DNA of 64,000 bases from Methanoregula sp. (GTDB lineage Archaea; Halobacteriota; Methanomicrobia; Methanomicrobiales; Methanospirillaceae). Below the pieces are notes generated by a model. That model ran no database searches, was not told where the DNA came from, and saw only the letters and a program-made list of their open reading frames with translations. The DNA lies in NCBI GenBank assembly GCA_026625165.1, contig CP112999.1:1488001-1552000 (forward strand). Direction: 5' to 3'. The position numbers were made by a program, and so were the translations under genes. This document shows, piece after piece, positions 27,814 through 38,336 of the stretch. The first letter of the stretch is position 1; each line of letters begins with the position of its first letter.

Positions 27814-28548
27814 ATGGGTACTTCTTCTGAAATCCCAATCCCCTATCGCATTATCGCACTGATGCAGGAGCGGAACCGGCTCTTTGAGTACCCACTGGAT
27901 TACCTGGCAGGTCAAATTAAAGCGGCCGGGTTCCGGTGCGACCGCTGCGGGACGTGCTGCACCCGGGCCGTCAACAGCCACATCTTCCTGCTCGAAAACG
28001 ATGTGATCTCTGTGAGAGAGATCGATCCTATTGCATTGGAACCCGCCCCAGATCCTGAGTTCTGCGATCAGAACGGTATGTTGTATGTCTCGGGATATGC
28101 ACTCCGGATGAAAAATGATAAACCGGGTTCCTGCTGGTTTCTTGAGGATAACATGTGCCGGATTTACGACCGGAGGTTCTCATGCTGCCGCATCTATCCG
28201 CACCTGCTCCGCCGTAACGCTGATGCCAGAGGACAGGTGACGTGGCGACAGTTCGCGAGGCAAAAGGATCACGGGAGGTATCTTGAGGATATCCCCGAAG
28301 ATGAGTGTGTTGTGCTTGCCCGTGAAATAAAAGAATATGAGAACGCGTTCCTCACCCAGCAGATATCCTTTCTCGAGACTATTCATGAATATTTTACTGT
28401 GCATAGACTTTGGCATGACGAGAAAATGTATCACAATCAGATGCGGCGATTCCTGAATGGTGAGCCGGTCAACGAGAGGGTATATCATGCCGGAGAGCTG
28501 GAAGAACACCGGATTACTAAATCAGGACCCCATCCGGATCCATATTAG
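27814..28548 (+). CDS. YkgJ-family cysteine cluster protein
   Basis: 244 residues. The N-terminal FRCDRCGTCCTR and later GSCWFLEDNMCRIYDRRFSCCRIYP form the CxxC-x-x-CC ... C ... C pattern of the YkgJ/UPF0153 family, thought to bind zinc or an iron-sulfur cluster. The C-terminal about 100 residues are a helical extension without recognised motif. The function of the family is not established; members are common in methanogens. It lies at the downstream end of the osmolyte run but is probably unrelated. Confidence 0.85.
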   Translation: MGTSSEIPIPYRIIALMQERNRLFEYPLDYLAGQIKAAGFRCDRCGTCCTRAVNSHIFLLENDVISVREIDPIALEPAPDPEFCDQNGMLYVSGYALRMKNDKPGSCWFLEDNMCRIYDRRFSCCRIYPHLLRRNADARGQVTWRQFARQKDHGRYLEDIPEDECVVLAREIKEYENAFLTQQISFLETIHEYFTVHRLWHDEKMYHNQMRRFLNGEPVNERVYHAGELEEHRITKSGPHPDPY

Positions 28549-28871
28549 CATGTAACGTCTCGTTTCCGGTAAAATACAGGATCCATGTTGAAATTTTATA
28601 TGTAAGAGGAGGCCATTTTCAAAGAAAGGGATTGTATCCCTGCAGTCTGCCGATTATTGAATAAATCTGTACAGGAGAGAATCATTGAGGACGGGGATAC
28701 CGCGGGATCAGGTGGTGCTTCAGACCCGCCAACCAGGGAATAGACAGCAGTGATATGCAATGAGAACAGCAGAATCACGATGACTTCTAAATTAAAAGGA
28801 TGAGCGATATATCGCAAATGTTTTTACTGTGTTAATGATAAAAAAATATTATCTGTATTTCATGATGACCC
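28549..28871. other. Intergenic region between convergent ykgJ-like and kup genes
   Basis: About 320 bases with no gene supported. A perfect 12-base palindrome GCGATATATCGC lies at 28804-28815, close to the 3' end of kup, followed by A/T-rich sequence that may terminate kup transcription on the other strand or the + strand transcript. Confidence 0.4.
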
Positions 28872-30665
28872 TCACATTACGACCCTTGTTATCACCCCGT
28901 GTATCTTTTCTGCAGGCAGCTCATAGAAGTGGACAAACGCAGGCGTGACCTTCTTGAGGAGCCCGTACAGCTTCCAGAAGAACCTTTCACTAATGATGTT
29001 CTCCATACCGTAAAAGATTGTCTTCTCTTCGATCCCGTCCGACCGCAACAACCCGATGATATCAACGATCTCCATGTAGCCGGCGGTGATCGTGAATGCA
29101 TGAAGGCCCGGCGCAAGGTCGCGGTCATAACTTGTATGGGTACCAAACGGTTGATCGGTGATCCTTACAGAAACAAGGATATTATTCTCATAGAGTATCT
29201 CGTTTTCAAACATCACCTGCGCGATATAAGGCGAGATATGGTGCTTGTCTGCGGTAAAGAAAAGTGCGGTCCCACGGATCTTGGGAAGATCTTCATATTT
29301 CTGCAGGTATGCCGGCAGGAATTCATTCAGGCTTTCAGGCTTCAGCATGCGATGGAGGTGGTCCTGTCCCCGGATAAACGTCACGATGATTATCAATGGA
29401 ACTGCCGCAATCAAAAACGACCAGTACGCACCATGGGGAATCTTGAGTAATGCTGATAGTAAAAAGATCAGGTCAACAATGACCAGCACGGATGAGATTA
29501 CAGCTTTTGTCACTTCCATCCGCAACGTAAAGATCATGGTCATCATAATCGCCGATATTGTCATTGTCCCGGCAACGGCAAGGCCATACGCGGATGCCAG
29601 GTTTTCCGAAGTTTTGAACTCCAGCATTACAACAAGGACGGCTGCAAGCAGCATCCAGTTCACGGCATCGATATAGATCTGGGTTCTCAGCTCCGGTGAT
29701 GTAAAATCGATCTTCATCTTGGGAATAATACGGGTCATCATGCCCTGGTACATGATGGAAAACATACCGGATATCATCGCCTGCGAGGCGATTACGGTTG
29801 CACAGATGCTTAACAGGAGGAACGGGACGTACAGAAGAGCCGCCTGTCCCTGCACCATAGAAAAAAGAACGGTGTGCGCTTCCGGATTATTAAGAACATA
29901 GGCACCCTGCCCGAGGTAACTGAGGACGAGTGCCGGGAATATACAGTACCATCCCTTTACGATCGGTTCCCTCCCGAGATGCCCCATATCAGCATAGAGT
30001 GCTTCACCCCCGGTGACACAGAGGAGGACTGCTGAAAGGACAAAGAATGAGCCCAAGCCGTTTTCCATCAGGAAGCCGGCGGCATATGATGGACTGAGGG
30101 CAAGGAGCACCTGCGGTGCGGATGCTATCGAGATGATCCCTGTTATCGCAAGGGAGAGGAACCAGACCAGCATGATCGGCCCGAACGCCCATGCTACCCG
30201 TTCGGTTCCCTTTCTCTGGAAGACAAAGAGAGCCAATGCAATGCATATGCCGGTAAGAAGAATCCACCCGCCCCAGATCTGCTCACATCCTGGGATCAGC
30301 CGGATACCCTCTACCGCTGACAGGATGCTGATCGCCGGGGTGATCACACCGTCGCCAATGAAAAGGGCCACCCCGATGATTGTAAGAACCGAGACAAAAG
30401 AGATCGCATGCGGGTTTTTAAGCTGTGAAGTAAGGAGCCCCTTGAGCACGATTGTGCCCCCCTCACCCTTGCTCCCAAGATACATAGCGAGCCACGCGTA
30501 CTGCACTGTGATCACGATGATCAGCGACCAGACAATAAGGGAAAGAAGACCGAGAATGTTCTCGATGGTTGGCAGGATGAAAAGAAGGATCGCCCCGATC
30601 GTGTAAATCGGGCTTGTCCCGATATCCCCGAAAACGACGCCGAGGGATTTGATGATTTTCTTCAT
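28872..30665 (-). CDS. kup: Kup-family potassium uptake permease
   Basis: About 597 residues. The N-terminus KSLGVVFGDIGTSPIYTIGA is the Kup signature. About 12 membrane helices cover residues 1-450, with GGEALYADMGHLGREPI and GQGAYVLNNPE also typical. The C-terminal 150 residues are soluble (TALFFTADKHHISPY onwards). It imports K+, probably with H+, balancing cytoplasmic charge during osmotic upshift. ATG 30665 gives the normal N-terminus; the frame is open seven codons further. Transcribed on the minus strand, downstream of the DUF92 gene. Confidence 0.95.
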   Translation of the reverse strand: MKKIIKSLGVVFGDIGTSPIYTIGAILLFILPTIENILGLLSLIVWSLIIVITVQYAWLAMYLGSKGEGGTIVLKGLLTSQLKNPHAISFVSVLTIIGVALFIGDGVITPAISILSAVEGIRLIPGCEQIWGGWILLTGICIALALFVFQRKGTERVAWAFGPIMLVWFLSLAITGIISIASAPQVLLALSPSYAAGFLMENGLGSFFVLSAVLLCVTGGEALYADMGHLGREPIVKGWYCIFPALVLSYLGQGAYVLNNPEAHTVLFSMVQGQAALLYVPFLLLSICATVIASQAMISGMFSIMYQGMMTRIIPKMKIDFTSPELRTQIYIDAVNWMLLAAVLVVMLEFKTSENLASAYGLAVAGTMTISAIMMTMIFTLRMEVTKAVISSVLVIVDLIFLLSALLKIPHGAYWSFLIAAVPLIIIVTFIRGQDHLHRMLKPESLNEFLPAYLQKYEDLPKIRGTALFFTADKHHISPYIAQVMFENEILYENNILVSVRITDQPFGTHTSYDRDLAPGLHAFTITAGYMEIVDIIGLLRSDGIEEKTIFYGMENIISERFFWKLYGLLKKVTPAFVHFYELPAEKIHGVITRVVM

Positions 30666-30755
30666 ATCATTTCCGGTACCGGGCATTGAGGTACATTTGG
30701 ATAAAAAAATAATAACCTTTCTGATTTTGGGTTAGGGAGTAAGGATCGGGTTGTT

Positions 30756-31952
30756 CTATACGAGAAGATACAATCCCACGGCAACAATCCCGCCACCGAT
30801 TGTTGCGAGCAGGTTTGTTCCTGCGTTGCCAACATAGCCCCGGTTCTCCAGTGTTGCTCCAACAAGGCTGTCAATGTTGGTGCCCACAAAGCCGGCGACT
30901 GTGCATACAGCGGCCATCCCGGGCGTGATCACGTTCAGGGACAGCGCGACAAGGCTGATGGCAAGGCCCCCGAGAAGGGAAACGAGCTCTCCGGTCAGCG
31001 TTATTCCCCCGTTGGTCCCGATCGGGACTTTCTTAAATGTCGTGATCATATACGGTGTCCCGCCGGTAACCCCGATCTCGCTGGCAAGGGTATCTGCTGT
31101 TGCCGTTGCAACACACCCGACATAAAGCACAATGAACTCGGGTCGGACAAAGACTCCATAAAGAACAGCTGCAGCTGAGGCGGCGATCCCGTTGGCAAAG
31201 ACATTCCGGTACCCGCGTGCTCCCCCCTGCCCCTGCTCGATGCCCAGTTTCCTCTTGTAGCTGTACTTATACTTCGTCGCAAACGATCCAAAGATGAAAA
31301 ACGCGAGCATGATTAAAAACCATCTTGCATCTGCAAAGACGATCAGGATGATTCCAACGAGTGCTGCAGAAAACAACCCTGAAAGGTCAGCGGTTTTGAA
31401 CCTGAATGCAAAATAGCCAAACATGAACGCAACAATGACAGCAATGACCACCATCTGCAGATCCGCCTTGTAATTCAGCTCATCGATCAGGTACATGGTC
31501 ATGGCGATCCCAACGCCTTCGATAACTAAGGAGTCCTCGTATTTGAGCAGGATCACCTTGAGAAGCACAGCTGATATAATCCCAAAAATGATGGTGAGAG
31601 GCACCATCCGGTTGAGATACACCATGACGAGGACGGCTGCCCATGAAGTGGAGATGATATAGTAAAGGTAGGTATTCAGGTCATCAGCACCTGTTCCGAA
31701 GACAATTTCTCCTATGACGAGAATCGCAAGCGTGCATGCAAAATAGAATAATGGGAGGAGCCCCAGACCATAGAGAGCGGCCAGAACAATAAAGGCGAAA
31801 CTGATATATTTTGTTTCAAAGAACCGGAAAAGGACAAGAGAGTAAAAAATAACGATGAGTCCCATAAGCCATGCGGGTTGCAGGACCGGTGCGATCAGAA
31901 TCGTAAAAAATGCAAGCACCGCGGCAAGCAGCAATCCGTGACGACGTTCCAT
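30756..31952 (-). CDS. DUF92-family integral membrane protein (TIGR00297 type)
   Basis: 398 residues, very hydrophobic, about ten helices. The C-terminal half has DUF92 signatures: ADLSGLFSAALVGI, FGSFATKYKYSYKRKLG, GGARGYRNVFANG, ATADTLASEIGVTGG and TNGGITLTGELVSLLGG. The N-terminal half is an extra set of helices. DUF92 is related to phytol/dolichol kinases, and a plant member is a phytyl-phosphate kinase, so a role in prenyl-phosphate metabolism is plausible in a methanogen with isoprenoid lipids. Its activity here is inferred only from that relationship. Confidence 0.85.
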   Translation of the reverse strand: MERRHGLLLAAVLAFFTILIAPVLQPAWLMGLIVIFYSLVLFRFFETKYISFAFIVLAALYGLGLLPLFYFACTLAILVIGEIVFGTGADDLNTYLYYIISTSWAAVLVMVYLNRMVPLTIIFGIISAVLLKVILLKYEDSLVIEGVGIAMTMYLIDELNYKADLQMVVIAVIVAFMFGYFAFRFKTADLSGLFSAALVGIILIVFADARWFLIMLAFFIFGSFATKYKYSYKRKLGIEQGQGGARGYRNVFANGIAASAAAVLYGVFVRPEFIVLYVGCVATATADTLASEIGVTGGTPYMITTFKKVPIGTNGGITLTGELVSLLGGLAISLVALSLNVITPGMAAVCTVAGFVGTNIDSLVGATLENRGYVGNAGTNLLATIGGGIVAVGLYLLV

Positions 31953-32093
31953 TGCCGTACTATGGTCACTTATATGAAAAGAATTTGTTTATGCACACCC
32001 AGCTGTGAATTGGCGCAGGTCTGTAATGGTATTGTTACCTGATCTGGAGTATTTCGATCACTATATGTGATTTCACGACCAATCAACTTCGGA

Positions 32094-34688
32094 ATGGCAC
32101 CATCCGATCAACTTCCAAAAACCTATGAATTTGCCGAGGTGGAGGAGCGGTGGCGGAATACATGGCGGGACGAGGATTCCTATTTTGACCGGAAATCAGC
32201 AAAACCCCGGTTCGTCATCGATACGCCCCCACCATACCCTACGGGAAATTTCCATATCGGCAACGCGCTGAACTGGTGTTATATCGACTTTTTAGCAAGA
32301 TACAAACGGATGAAAGGCTTCAATGTCATGTTCCCGCAGGGCTGGGACTGCCACGGGCTTCCGACCGAAGTCAAAGTCGAAGAGGTCAATAAGATCACAA
32401 AAAATGATGTTTCGCGCGAGCAGTTCAGGAAGATGTGCCGGGACTTAACGATCAATAACATCGAACAGATGCGCCGGACATTACGACGGATGGCATTCTC
32501 CGTTGACTGGAGCAACGAGTATATCACGATGCGTCCGGAATATTTTAAAAAGACGCAGCTCTCGTTTTTACGGATGCTCAAATCAGGGTATATTTACCAG
32601 AGTGAGCACCCTGTCAACTTCTGCACACGGTGCGAGACCGCAATTGCATTTGCTGAAGTGTCTTATGACGAACGCTCTACCCTGCTGAACTACTTTGATT
32701 TTGATGGTGTTGAGATTGCGACCACGCGCCCGGAACTACTTGCTGCCTGCGTCGCAGTCGCTGTCCACCCGGATGACGAGCGTTACCGCAACCTGGAGGG
32801 AAAAACCAAAAAAGTGCCAATCTTCGGTCATGCAGTACCTGTGATAAGGGATGAAGTCGTGGATCCTGCATTCGGGTCCGGGGCCGTGATGATCTGTACA
32901 TTCGGTGATAAGCAGGACGTCCACTGGTGGAAACAGCATAACCTGCCCTTGCGCAAAGCAATCGACCGCAGGGGAACGATGACCTCTCTCGCACAGGGCT
33001 TTGAGGGCATGACTGTTGCAGAGTGCCGCAAGGCAATCCTTGCGGATATGAAAGAGAAGAAGATCTTAAGAAAACAGGAAGACCTCCCCCAGCGGGTCGG
33101 AGCGTGCTGGCGCTGCAAGACACCTATTGAGATCCTTTCAGAACGCCAGTGGTTTGTCAGGATAAAGCCCGATGAAATTCTGGCTGCAGCACACCAGATC
33201 CATTGGTATCCTGAACACATGCTGCGCAGGATGGAAAACTGGGTTGAAAAAATGGAGTGGGACTGGTGCATTTCCCGGCAGAGGATCTTCGCAACTCCCA
33301 TTCCGGTCTGGTTCTGTAAAAAGTGCGGTGAAATGGAGATACCGGATGAAAAGGATCTCCCGGTAGACCCAACACTCACAAAACCCGAACACCCCTGCAC
33401 AAAATGTGGCAGCAATGAGTTCCTCGCTGAAGAGGATGTTCTTGATACGTGGATGGACTCGTCGATCTCGGTGCTCAATGTCACCGGATGGGACGGCAGT
33501 CGTAAACCATCCATCTTTCCCGCCCAGATCCGCCCACAGGGACATGACATCATCAGGACGTGGGCGTTCTACACGATCCTGCGTGCTGTCGCACTCACCG
33601 GAGAACGCCCATGGGACCAGATCCTGATCAATGGCATGGTGCTCGGAGAGGACGGTTTTAAGATGAGCAAGAGCCGGGGCAACATAATCGTACCGGAGGA
33701 AATCCTTGGGAAGTATGGTGCTGACTCGCTCCGCCAGTGGGGGGCAATGGGCGCTGCCACGGGTTCAGACATCATGTTCAACTGGAACGATGTGGTTGCT
33801 GCATCCCGGTTCCAGACCAAGATGTGGAATATTGCAAGGTTCGTTTTAATCCAACTCGAAAAGGAGGGAGTTGATCAGGATGTAACGGTCACAGCACTCG
33901 CTGACCGTTGGCTCCTCACCAAGCTCTCGGATACGGTTGGAAAAGTGACCGGGGCAATGGAGCAGTACCAGTTCGATACTGCGCTCAAGGCAATCCGCGA
34001 ATTTGCATGGGACATTCTTGCAGACAACTACATAGAACTTGTCAAGGGGCGCCTCTATGCCAAAAATGAATCACGGAAGAGCGCCTGCCTTGTCCTGCAC
34101 ACCGCATTTGATGCTCTTCTGCGGATGCTTGCCCCTTTTACCCCATACTTTGCCGAGGAGTGTTTTTCCTACCTTGACAAAGGCAGCGTGCACAAGGAGC
34201 CTTGGGTTGCCTTTACCTACGATGATGTGCAGGCCCGGACCGAAGGGGACACCCTGGTCAAAATCGTGGCCGAGGTGCGAAAGTTCAAGCATGATAACGG
34301 GCTTGCTCTCAATGCACCACTTGGAAAAGTGACGATCTATGCCCCGCACACCGTCAATGATGGTGGTGATACTGCCCGTACCCTGAACGCCGATGTCCAC
34401 TGGCGTACCGATACCGCAAAACTTGACCGGGAGATCACGGATATCGAGTTTAACCGGTCTGTTGTCGGACCAATATTCCGTAAACAGGCCCAGACATTCA
34501 TGAATGCCATCAGGGCATTGGATCCGGATCAACTTGAACCCCCGCCAGCAACAATTGAACTTGACGGTGCAGAAGTCAGGGTCCCGCCAGGCTCATTTAC
34601 TACGAAATTTTCTTATATGGAAGAAGGGGCAAGGGTCGATGTGCTCAGCGTTGGCGGCGTGATTGTGACAATTGGAAAACCTGCCTGA
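32094..34688 (+). CDS. valS: Valyl-tRNA synthetase
   Basis: Class I aminoacyl-tRNA synthetase, about 864 residues. The ATP-binding signatures are both present: the HIGH motif in [17 protein letters not shown] and KMSKSRGN (about residue 530). The editing domain begins near [32 protein letters not shown] and a zinc-ribbon-like CKKCGEME...CTKCGSNE pair are visible, as in archaeal ValS. ATG 32094 is preferred: a TATA-like CTATATG at 32061-32067 overlaps the alternative GTG at 32067 and would give a nearly leaderless message. The 3' end overlaps convergent tmk by 44 bases. Confidence 0.95.
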   Translation: MAPSDQLPKTYEFAEVEERWRNTWRDEDSYFDRKSAKPRFVIDTPPPYPTGNFHIGNALNWCYIDFLARYKRMKGFNVMFPQGWDCHGLPTEVKVEEVNKITKNDVSREQFRKMCRDLTINNIEQMRRTLRRMAFSVDWSNEYITMRPEYFKKTQLSFLRMLKSGYIYQSEHPVNFCTRCETAIAFAEVSYDERSTLLNYFDFDGVEIATTRPELLAACVAVAVHPDDERYRNLEGKTKKVPIFGHAVPVIRDEVVDPAFGSGAVMICTFGDKQDVHWWKQHNLPLRKAIDRRGTMTSLAQGFEGMTVAECRKAILADMKEKKILRKQEDLPQRVGACWRCKTPIEILSERQWFVRIKPDEILAAAHQIHWYPEHMLRRMENWVEKMEWDWCISRQRIFATPIPVWFCKKCGEMEIPDEKDLPVDPTLTKPEHPCTKCGSNEFLAEEDVLDTWMDSSISVLNVTGWDGSRKPSIFPAQIRPQGHDIIRTWAFYTILRAVALTGERPWDQILINGMVLGEDGFKMSKSRGNIIVPEEILGKYGADSLRQWGAMGAATGSDIMFNWNDVVAASRFQTKMWNIARFVLIQLEKEGVDQDVTVTALADRWLLTKLSDTVGKVTGAMEQYQFDTALKAIREFAWDILADNYIELVKGRLYAKNESRKSACLVLHTAFDALLRMLAPFTPYFAEECFSYLDKGSVHKEPWVAFTYDDVQARTEGDTLVKIVAEVRKFKHDNGLALNAPLGKVTIYAPHTVNDGGDTARTLNADVHWRTDTAKLDREITDIEFNRSVVGPIFRKQAQTFMNAIRALDPDQLEPPPATIELDGAEVRVPPGSFTTKFSYMEEGARVDVLSVGGVIVTIGKPA

Positions 34689-35262
34689 TTGTACCGGCAA
34701 CAAACCGGGAGATCTCTTCTTTTTCTTTCGTCGCATCGATAATTACAAATCGCGACGGATCATTGCGGGCAAGATCAAGATAATTTTTCTGGACCTTTTC
34801 AAGGATCTCTATTCGTTCAAAGTGCTCCCGCCCGGTCTTTGACGCGAGCCGTTCAAACGCTCTGTCTACAGGTATGACAAGAAGGAATGTCCTGTCAGGT
34901 ACGATCGTCCAGCCATTATGTAACGACTGGAGCCATGCCAGTGGTTCTGGAATGATATCCTCTAAGGTTACTGACTGGTAAGCGTAGCGGCTGTCGGTAT
35001 ACCTGTCCGAGATCACGACCCTGCCATCTCTAATTGCAGGACGGATAATCGTGGCAAGGTGTGCCGCGTGGTCGGCCACAAAGAGAAGGGCTTCGGTTAC
35101 CGGGTCCGCCTGTTCGGCGATTGCCCTCCTCACCGAATCCCCCACCCATGTTGCGCTTGGTTCTCTGGTAAAGACGGGATTAATGTCAGCCAGCAGACCA
35201 GCAAGCGCTGCATGAAGGGTGCTCTTTCCAGTACCGTCGATGCCTTCGAGGGTGATCAGCAC
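34645..35262 (-). CDS. tmk: Thymidylate kinase
   Basis: 205 residues. It phosphorylates dTMP to dTDP. The Walker A is [11 protein letters not shown] at the N-terminus, followed by FTREPS (the DR/REP-type motif) and [15 protein letters not shown] (the dTMP-binding DRY region). The frame is open to 35283, but GTG 35262 has AGGAGGG seven bases upstream and gives the standard [15 protein letters not shown] start, so I chose it. The start overlaps the end of the HisA-related gene by seven bases. The 3' end runs 44 bases into valS on the opposite strand. Confidence 0.93.
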   Translation of the reverse strand: MLITLEGIDGTGKSTLHAALAGLLADINPVFTREPSATWVGDSVRRAIAEQADPVTEALLFVADHAAHLATIIRPAIRDGRVVISDRYTDSRYAYQSVTLEDIIPEPLAWLQSLHNGWTIVPDRTFLLVIPVDRAFERLASKTGREHFERIEILEKVQKNYLDLARNDPSRFVIIDATKEKEEISRFVAGTIRQVFQLSQSRRQR

Positions 35263-35930
35263 AGGCGCCCCTCCTGTACCCATTTTAACGGAATTTTTCC
35301 CTGGTGGACTGCGGTTGCAATGATTGCACCATCAAATCCCGCATCAGCGAGTCGTTGCAGGTCCTCCACGGTTGCCACTCCTCCCCCGTAAAGCAGTTTT
35401 CCAGCATATGCAGAACGCAGCGAACGGAGGGTATTTTCCATGTCAATTCCTTTCTGTGTTCCGACAGCCCCAAGATTCAGGATGATACACCCTTCAAATC
35501 CCATCCGGTCTGCTTCCACGAGGAGGTCAACCGGAGTCCGCCCAGACGGGATCACCTTTCCATGCTTGATATCAAGTGAGAGAAAACCGGATTTGTATCG
35601 CGACAGGTTATCGCCACAGGTCTCTGTGCCTATCACGTTTACGATATGGTCTCCCATAAGATAATCATCCGGCGTCCGCACACCACGGTCGACATAACAG
35701 CAGGATACCCTTCGTGCACACGCCTTGATCAAATCGTCATGGGATCCGGTCTTTTCAATACGGTCAAGATCAGCAATATAGAGGTACTTCGGCCGGAGTT
35801 CCTTAATGTACTGCAGGGGTTCTGAAGAGCCTGAAATTCCCCAGTCCAGCGGGAGGTACTCCGAGCGGTTGCCCGCTTTGCCGTGCATAACTGCACCATG
35901 CCTCAAATCCATCGCCAGAACCAGGTCCAT
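35256..35930 (-). CDS. HisA/HisF-related TIM-barrel protein
   Basis: 224 residues related to the proFAR isomerase family: DLVLAMDLRHGAVMHG, YLYIADLDRIEKTGSHDDLI, CCYVDRGVRTPDDY, and the phosphate-binding strands LLYGGGVATVEDLQRL and DGAIIATAVHQGKI. It is not a normal HisA: the family (archaeal, uncharacterised) is distinct and often found in methanogens. It overlaps tmk by seven bases and diverges from mfnB across only 42 bases, so a role in cofactor synthesis is possible. ATG 35930 matches the usual family start; a TTG at 35954 is the alternative. Confidence 0.8.
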   Translation of the reverse strand: MDLVLAMDLRHGAVMHGKAGNRSEYLPLDWGISGSSEPLQYIKELRPKYLYIADLDRIEKTGSHDDLIKACARRVSCCYVDRGVRTPDDYLMGDHIVNVIGTETCGDNLSRYKSGFLSLDIKHGKVIPSGRTPVDLLVEADRMGFEGCIILNLGAVGTQKGIDMENTLRSLRSAYAGKLLYGGGVATVEDLQRLADAGFDGAIIATAVHQGKIPLKWVQEGRLC

Positions 35931-35972
35931 TCCTAACGCAATCACTATTAGCAAAAACGATCATTAAAGTTT

Positions 35973-36659
35973 ATGCAATTGTTGGTCAGCCCCAGCAGTA
36001 TTGACGAAGCCCGCCATTCTGTTGCCGCTGATATTATCGATGTGAAAAAACCGTCTGAAGGGTCACTTGGTGCCAACTTTCCATGGGTGATTAAAGAGAT
36101 CAAATCGTTTGCCAAAAAACCCGTGAGTGCAGCGATTGGTGACTTCACCTACAAACCCGGGGGGGCTTCACTCGCTGCATACGGTGCTGCATGCGCGGGC
36201 GCTGACTATATCAAGATCGGGCTTGCTTTCGATGGAGCAACGCGGGCGCATGACATGATCGCAGCGGTAGTAAAGGCAGTCAAGGACGAGTTTCCGGAAA
36301 AAAATGTTGTGATTGCCGCGTATTCAGATTTCAAACGGATGGGGACGATTTCTCCTTACGAGATGGCGCCGATCGCCGCCGAGCTTGGCGCGGATATTGC
36401 GATGGTAGACACCGGGATCAAGGATAATAAGAGCACATTCGAATTCATGACCGAGTCTGACCTCGCATCTTTCACGATAAAAAACACCGATCTCGGTCTG
36501 AGGACCGCACTCGCAGGATCGCTGCGTTTTGCTGATATTGCCATGTTGAAAAGGATCAATCCGGATATTATCGGAGTGCGGGGCATGGTCTGCGGTGGCG
36601 ACCGGAACACCACGATCAGGGAAGACCTGATCGCAACTGCACTCACCATGATAAGGTGA
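35973..36659 (+). CDS. mfnB: (5-formylfuran-3-yl)methyl phosphate synthase
   Basis: 228 residues. MfnB condenses two glyceraldehyde-3-phosphate molecules to make the furan of methanofuran, the C1 carrier of the first step of methanogenesis. Key residues known from the Methanocaldococcus enzyme are in place: DVKKP (Asp23, Schiff-base Lys25), DYIKIGL (Lys81), and DTGIKD (Asp and Lys spaced by four). The length agrees with the family. GuaB begins three bases after its stop. Start region lacks a Shine-Dalgarno, so the message may be leaderless. Confidence 0.95.
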   Translation: MQLLVSPSSIDEARHSVAADIIDVKKPSEGSLGANFPWVIKEIKSFAKKPVSAAIGDFTYKPGGASLAAYGAACAGADYIKIGLAFDGATRAHDMIAAVVKAVKDEFPEKNVVIAAYSDFKRMGTISPYEMAPIAAELGADIAMVDTGIKDNKSTFEFMTESDLASFTIKNTDLGLRTALAGSLRFADIAMLKRINPDIIGVRGMVCGGDRNTTIREDLIATALTMIR

Positions 36660-36662
36660 TTT

Positions 36663-38132
36663 ATGTTTACTGAAAAACTCAAAGTGCCACTTTCACTCAC
36701 GTTCGACGACGTTTTACTGGAACCGGCAGCCTCGGAACTCGAACCTGCGGAAGTAGATGTCAGGTCGCGGTTTTCCAAAAGGATAAATATGAACATTCCG
36801 CTTGTGTCCGCCGCAATGGATACGGTGACAGAATCCGGGATGGCAATTGCGCTCGCGCGTGAGGGCGGGATTGGCGTCATCCACCGGAACATGCCCCAGG
36901 AGTCTGAACTGCAGGAAATGATTGCTGTCAAGCAGGCAGAGGAACTGATCGAACGCAAGGTGCTCTTTGTAGAAAAGACGGCAACCGTTTCTGATGCCGA
37001 GCAATTGATGAACCAGTACAGCATCGGTGGAGTTCCCGTTCTGGACAGGGGAACCATCATCGGAATTGTTAGCCGGCGTGATGTCCGGGCAATAAGCTCA
37101 AAACGGGGCAATGAAAAGATCATCGCAATCATGACGAAAAAGCCGATTACGGCATCTGAGGATATCACTTCGGACAAAGCGCTTGAAGTCATGTACACCA
37201 ACAAAGTGGAGCGTCTGCCTGTCGTGGACAAGAAAGGAAAACTTGTGGGGATCATCACCATGCAGGACATCCTCGAGAAGCGGCAATATCCCCGTGCAAC
37301 CCGTGATGCGAAAGGTAACCTGCGTGTTGCTGCGGCGGTCGGGCCGTTTGATTTCGGCCGCGCGATGCTTCTCGATGAGAAGGGTGTTGATGCACTTGTT
37401 GTGGACTGTGCTCACGGGCACAACCTGAAAGTAGTGAAGGGGGTAAAGGAGATCAAGGCGAGCGTAAAAGCAGATGTGATAGCAGGCAACATCGCAACCG
37501 TTGCTGCCGCAGAGGCATTGCTTGACACCAATGTTGACGGGCTCAAAGTCGGCATAGGGCCGGGTTCTATCTGCACCACACGAATTGTTGCCGGTGTCGG
37601 TGTTCCGCAGATCACCGCAGTCGCACAGGTTGCCGAGGTGGCTCGTGGAGCTGACATCCCCATCATCGCCGATGGGGGGGTGCGCTTCTCAGGAGATGTG
37701 GCAAAGGCGATTGCAGCGGGGGCAGATAGTGTGATGATGGGTAGTATGTTTGCAGGTACCGATGAAGCTCCCGGTAAAGTAATCACAATTAAGGGAAGGA
37801 GATACAAGCAATACCGCGGTATGGGCTCGCTGGGTGTGATGAGTGGCGGGCAGTCAAGCGACCGTTACTTCCAGAAAAAGGATATTGGAACGACCAAGTT
37901 CGTGCCCGAAGGCGTCGAGGGCGTGACCCCGTATGTCGGTCATGTCGGCGAAGTCATATACCAGCTTGTAGGCGGACTGAAATCTGCGATGGGGTATACA
38001 GGTTCCCGGACGATTCCGGATATGCACCAGAAAGCGAGGTTTGTCCGGATTACAAATGCCGGTATGATAGAAAGCCATCCGCATAATATCCTTATCACTG
38101 ATGAGGCACCGAATTACCGGTTGTTTGAATAA
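36663..38132 (+). CDS. guaB: IMP dehydrogenase
   Basis: 489 residues. It oxidises IMP to XMP with NAD+, the committed step to GMP. The barrel carries [10 protein letters not shown] at the start, the catalytic loop [13 protein letters not shown] with its Cys, and [11 protein letters not shown] and [12 protein letters not shown] for IMP binding. The flap has [13 protein letters not shown]. Two CBS domains (about residues 95-215) are intact. The ribosome-binding site AAGGTGAT lies within the end of mfnB, so the pair is translationally coupled. Confidence 0.97.
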   Translation: MFTEKLKVPLSLTFDDVLLEPAASELEPAEVDVRSRFSKRINMNIPLVSAAMDTVTESGMAIALAREGGIGVIHRNMPQESELQEMIAVKQAEELIERKVLFVEKTATVSDAEQLMNQYSIGGVPVLDRGTIIGIVSRRDVRAISSKRGNEKIIAIMTKKPITASEDITSDKALEVMYTNKVERLPVVDKKGKLVGIITMQDILEKRQYPRATRDAKGNLRVAAAVGPFDFGRAMLLDEKGVDALVVDCAHGHNLKVVKGVKEIKASVKADVIAGNIATVAAAEALLDTNVDGLKVGIGPGSICTTRIVAGVGVPQITAVAQVAEVARGADIPIIADGGVRFSGDVAKAIAAGADSVMMGSMFAGTDEAPGKVITIKGRRYKQYRGMGSLGVMSGGQSSDRYFQKKDIGTTKFVPEGVEGVTPYVGHVGEVIYQLVGGLKSAMGYTGSRTIPDMHQKARFVRITNAGMIESHPHNILITDEAPNYRLFE

Positions 38133-38336
38133 AAACCTTTTTAGATCTGTAAATATCCACAGTATTGATTACGTAACAGAGATCTGTTTTTGTTTACTGT
38201 ACAAAGGATATATTATACATTTACAATCTGGTTGATATCTTATCAGCGGTTTTTATTTCATCTTGTTCATGAAGAACCTGTAATCAAAGACCGAAGCCCT
38301 CAAGATATTTTACACAAAAACAATGCAGAAAACAAC

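Noticed and set aside
27761-28548. Fusion of the osmolyte run with the YkgJ-like gene as one operon
   Set aside because: A weak 104-codon frame and unrelated function lie between; gaps and product type give no support for co-regulation.
36356-37270. Open frame of 304 codons antisense to mfnB and guaB
   Set aside because: It spans two well-identified coupled genes on the other strand, has Ser-rich composition and no family features.
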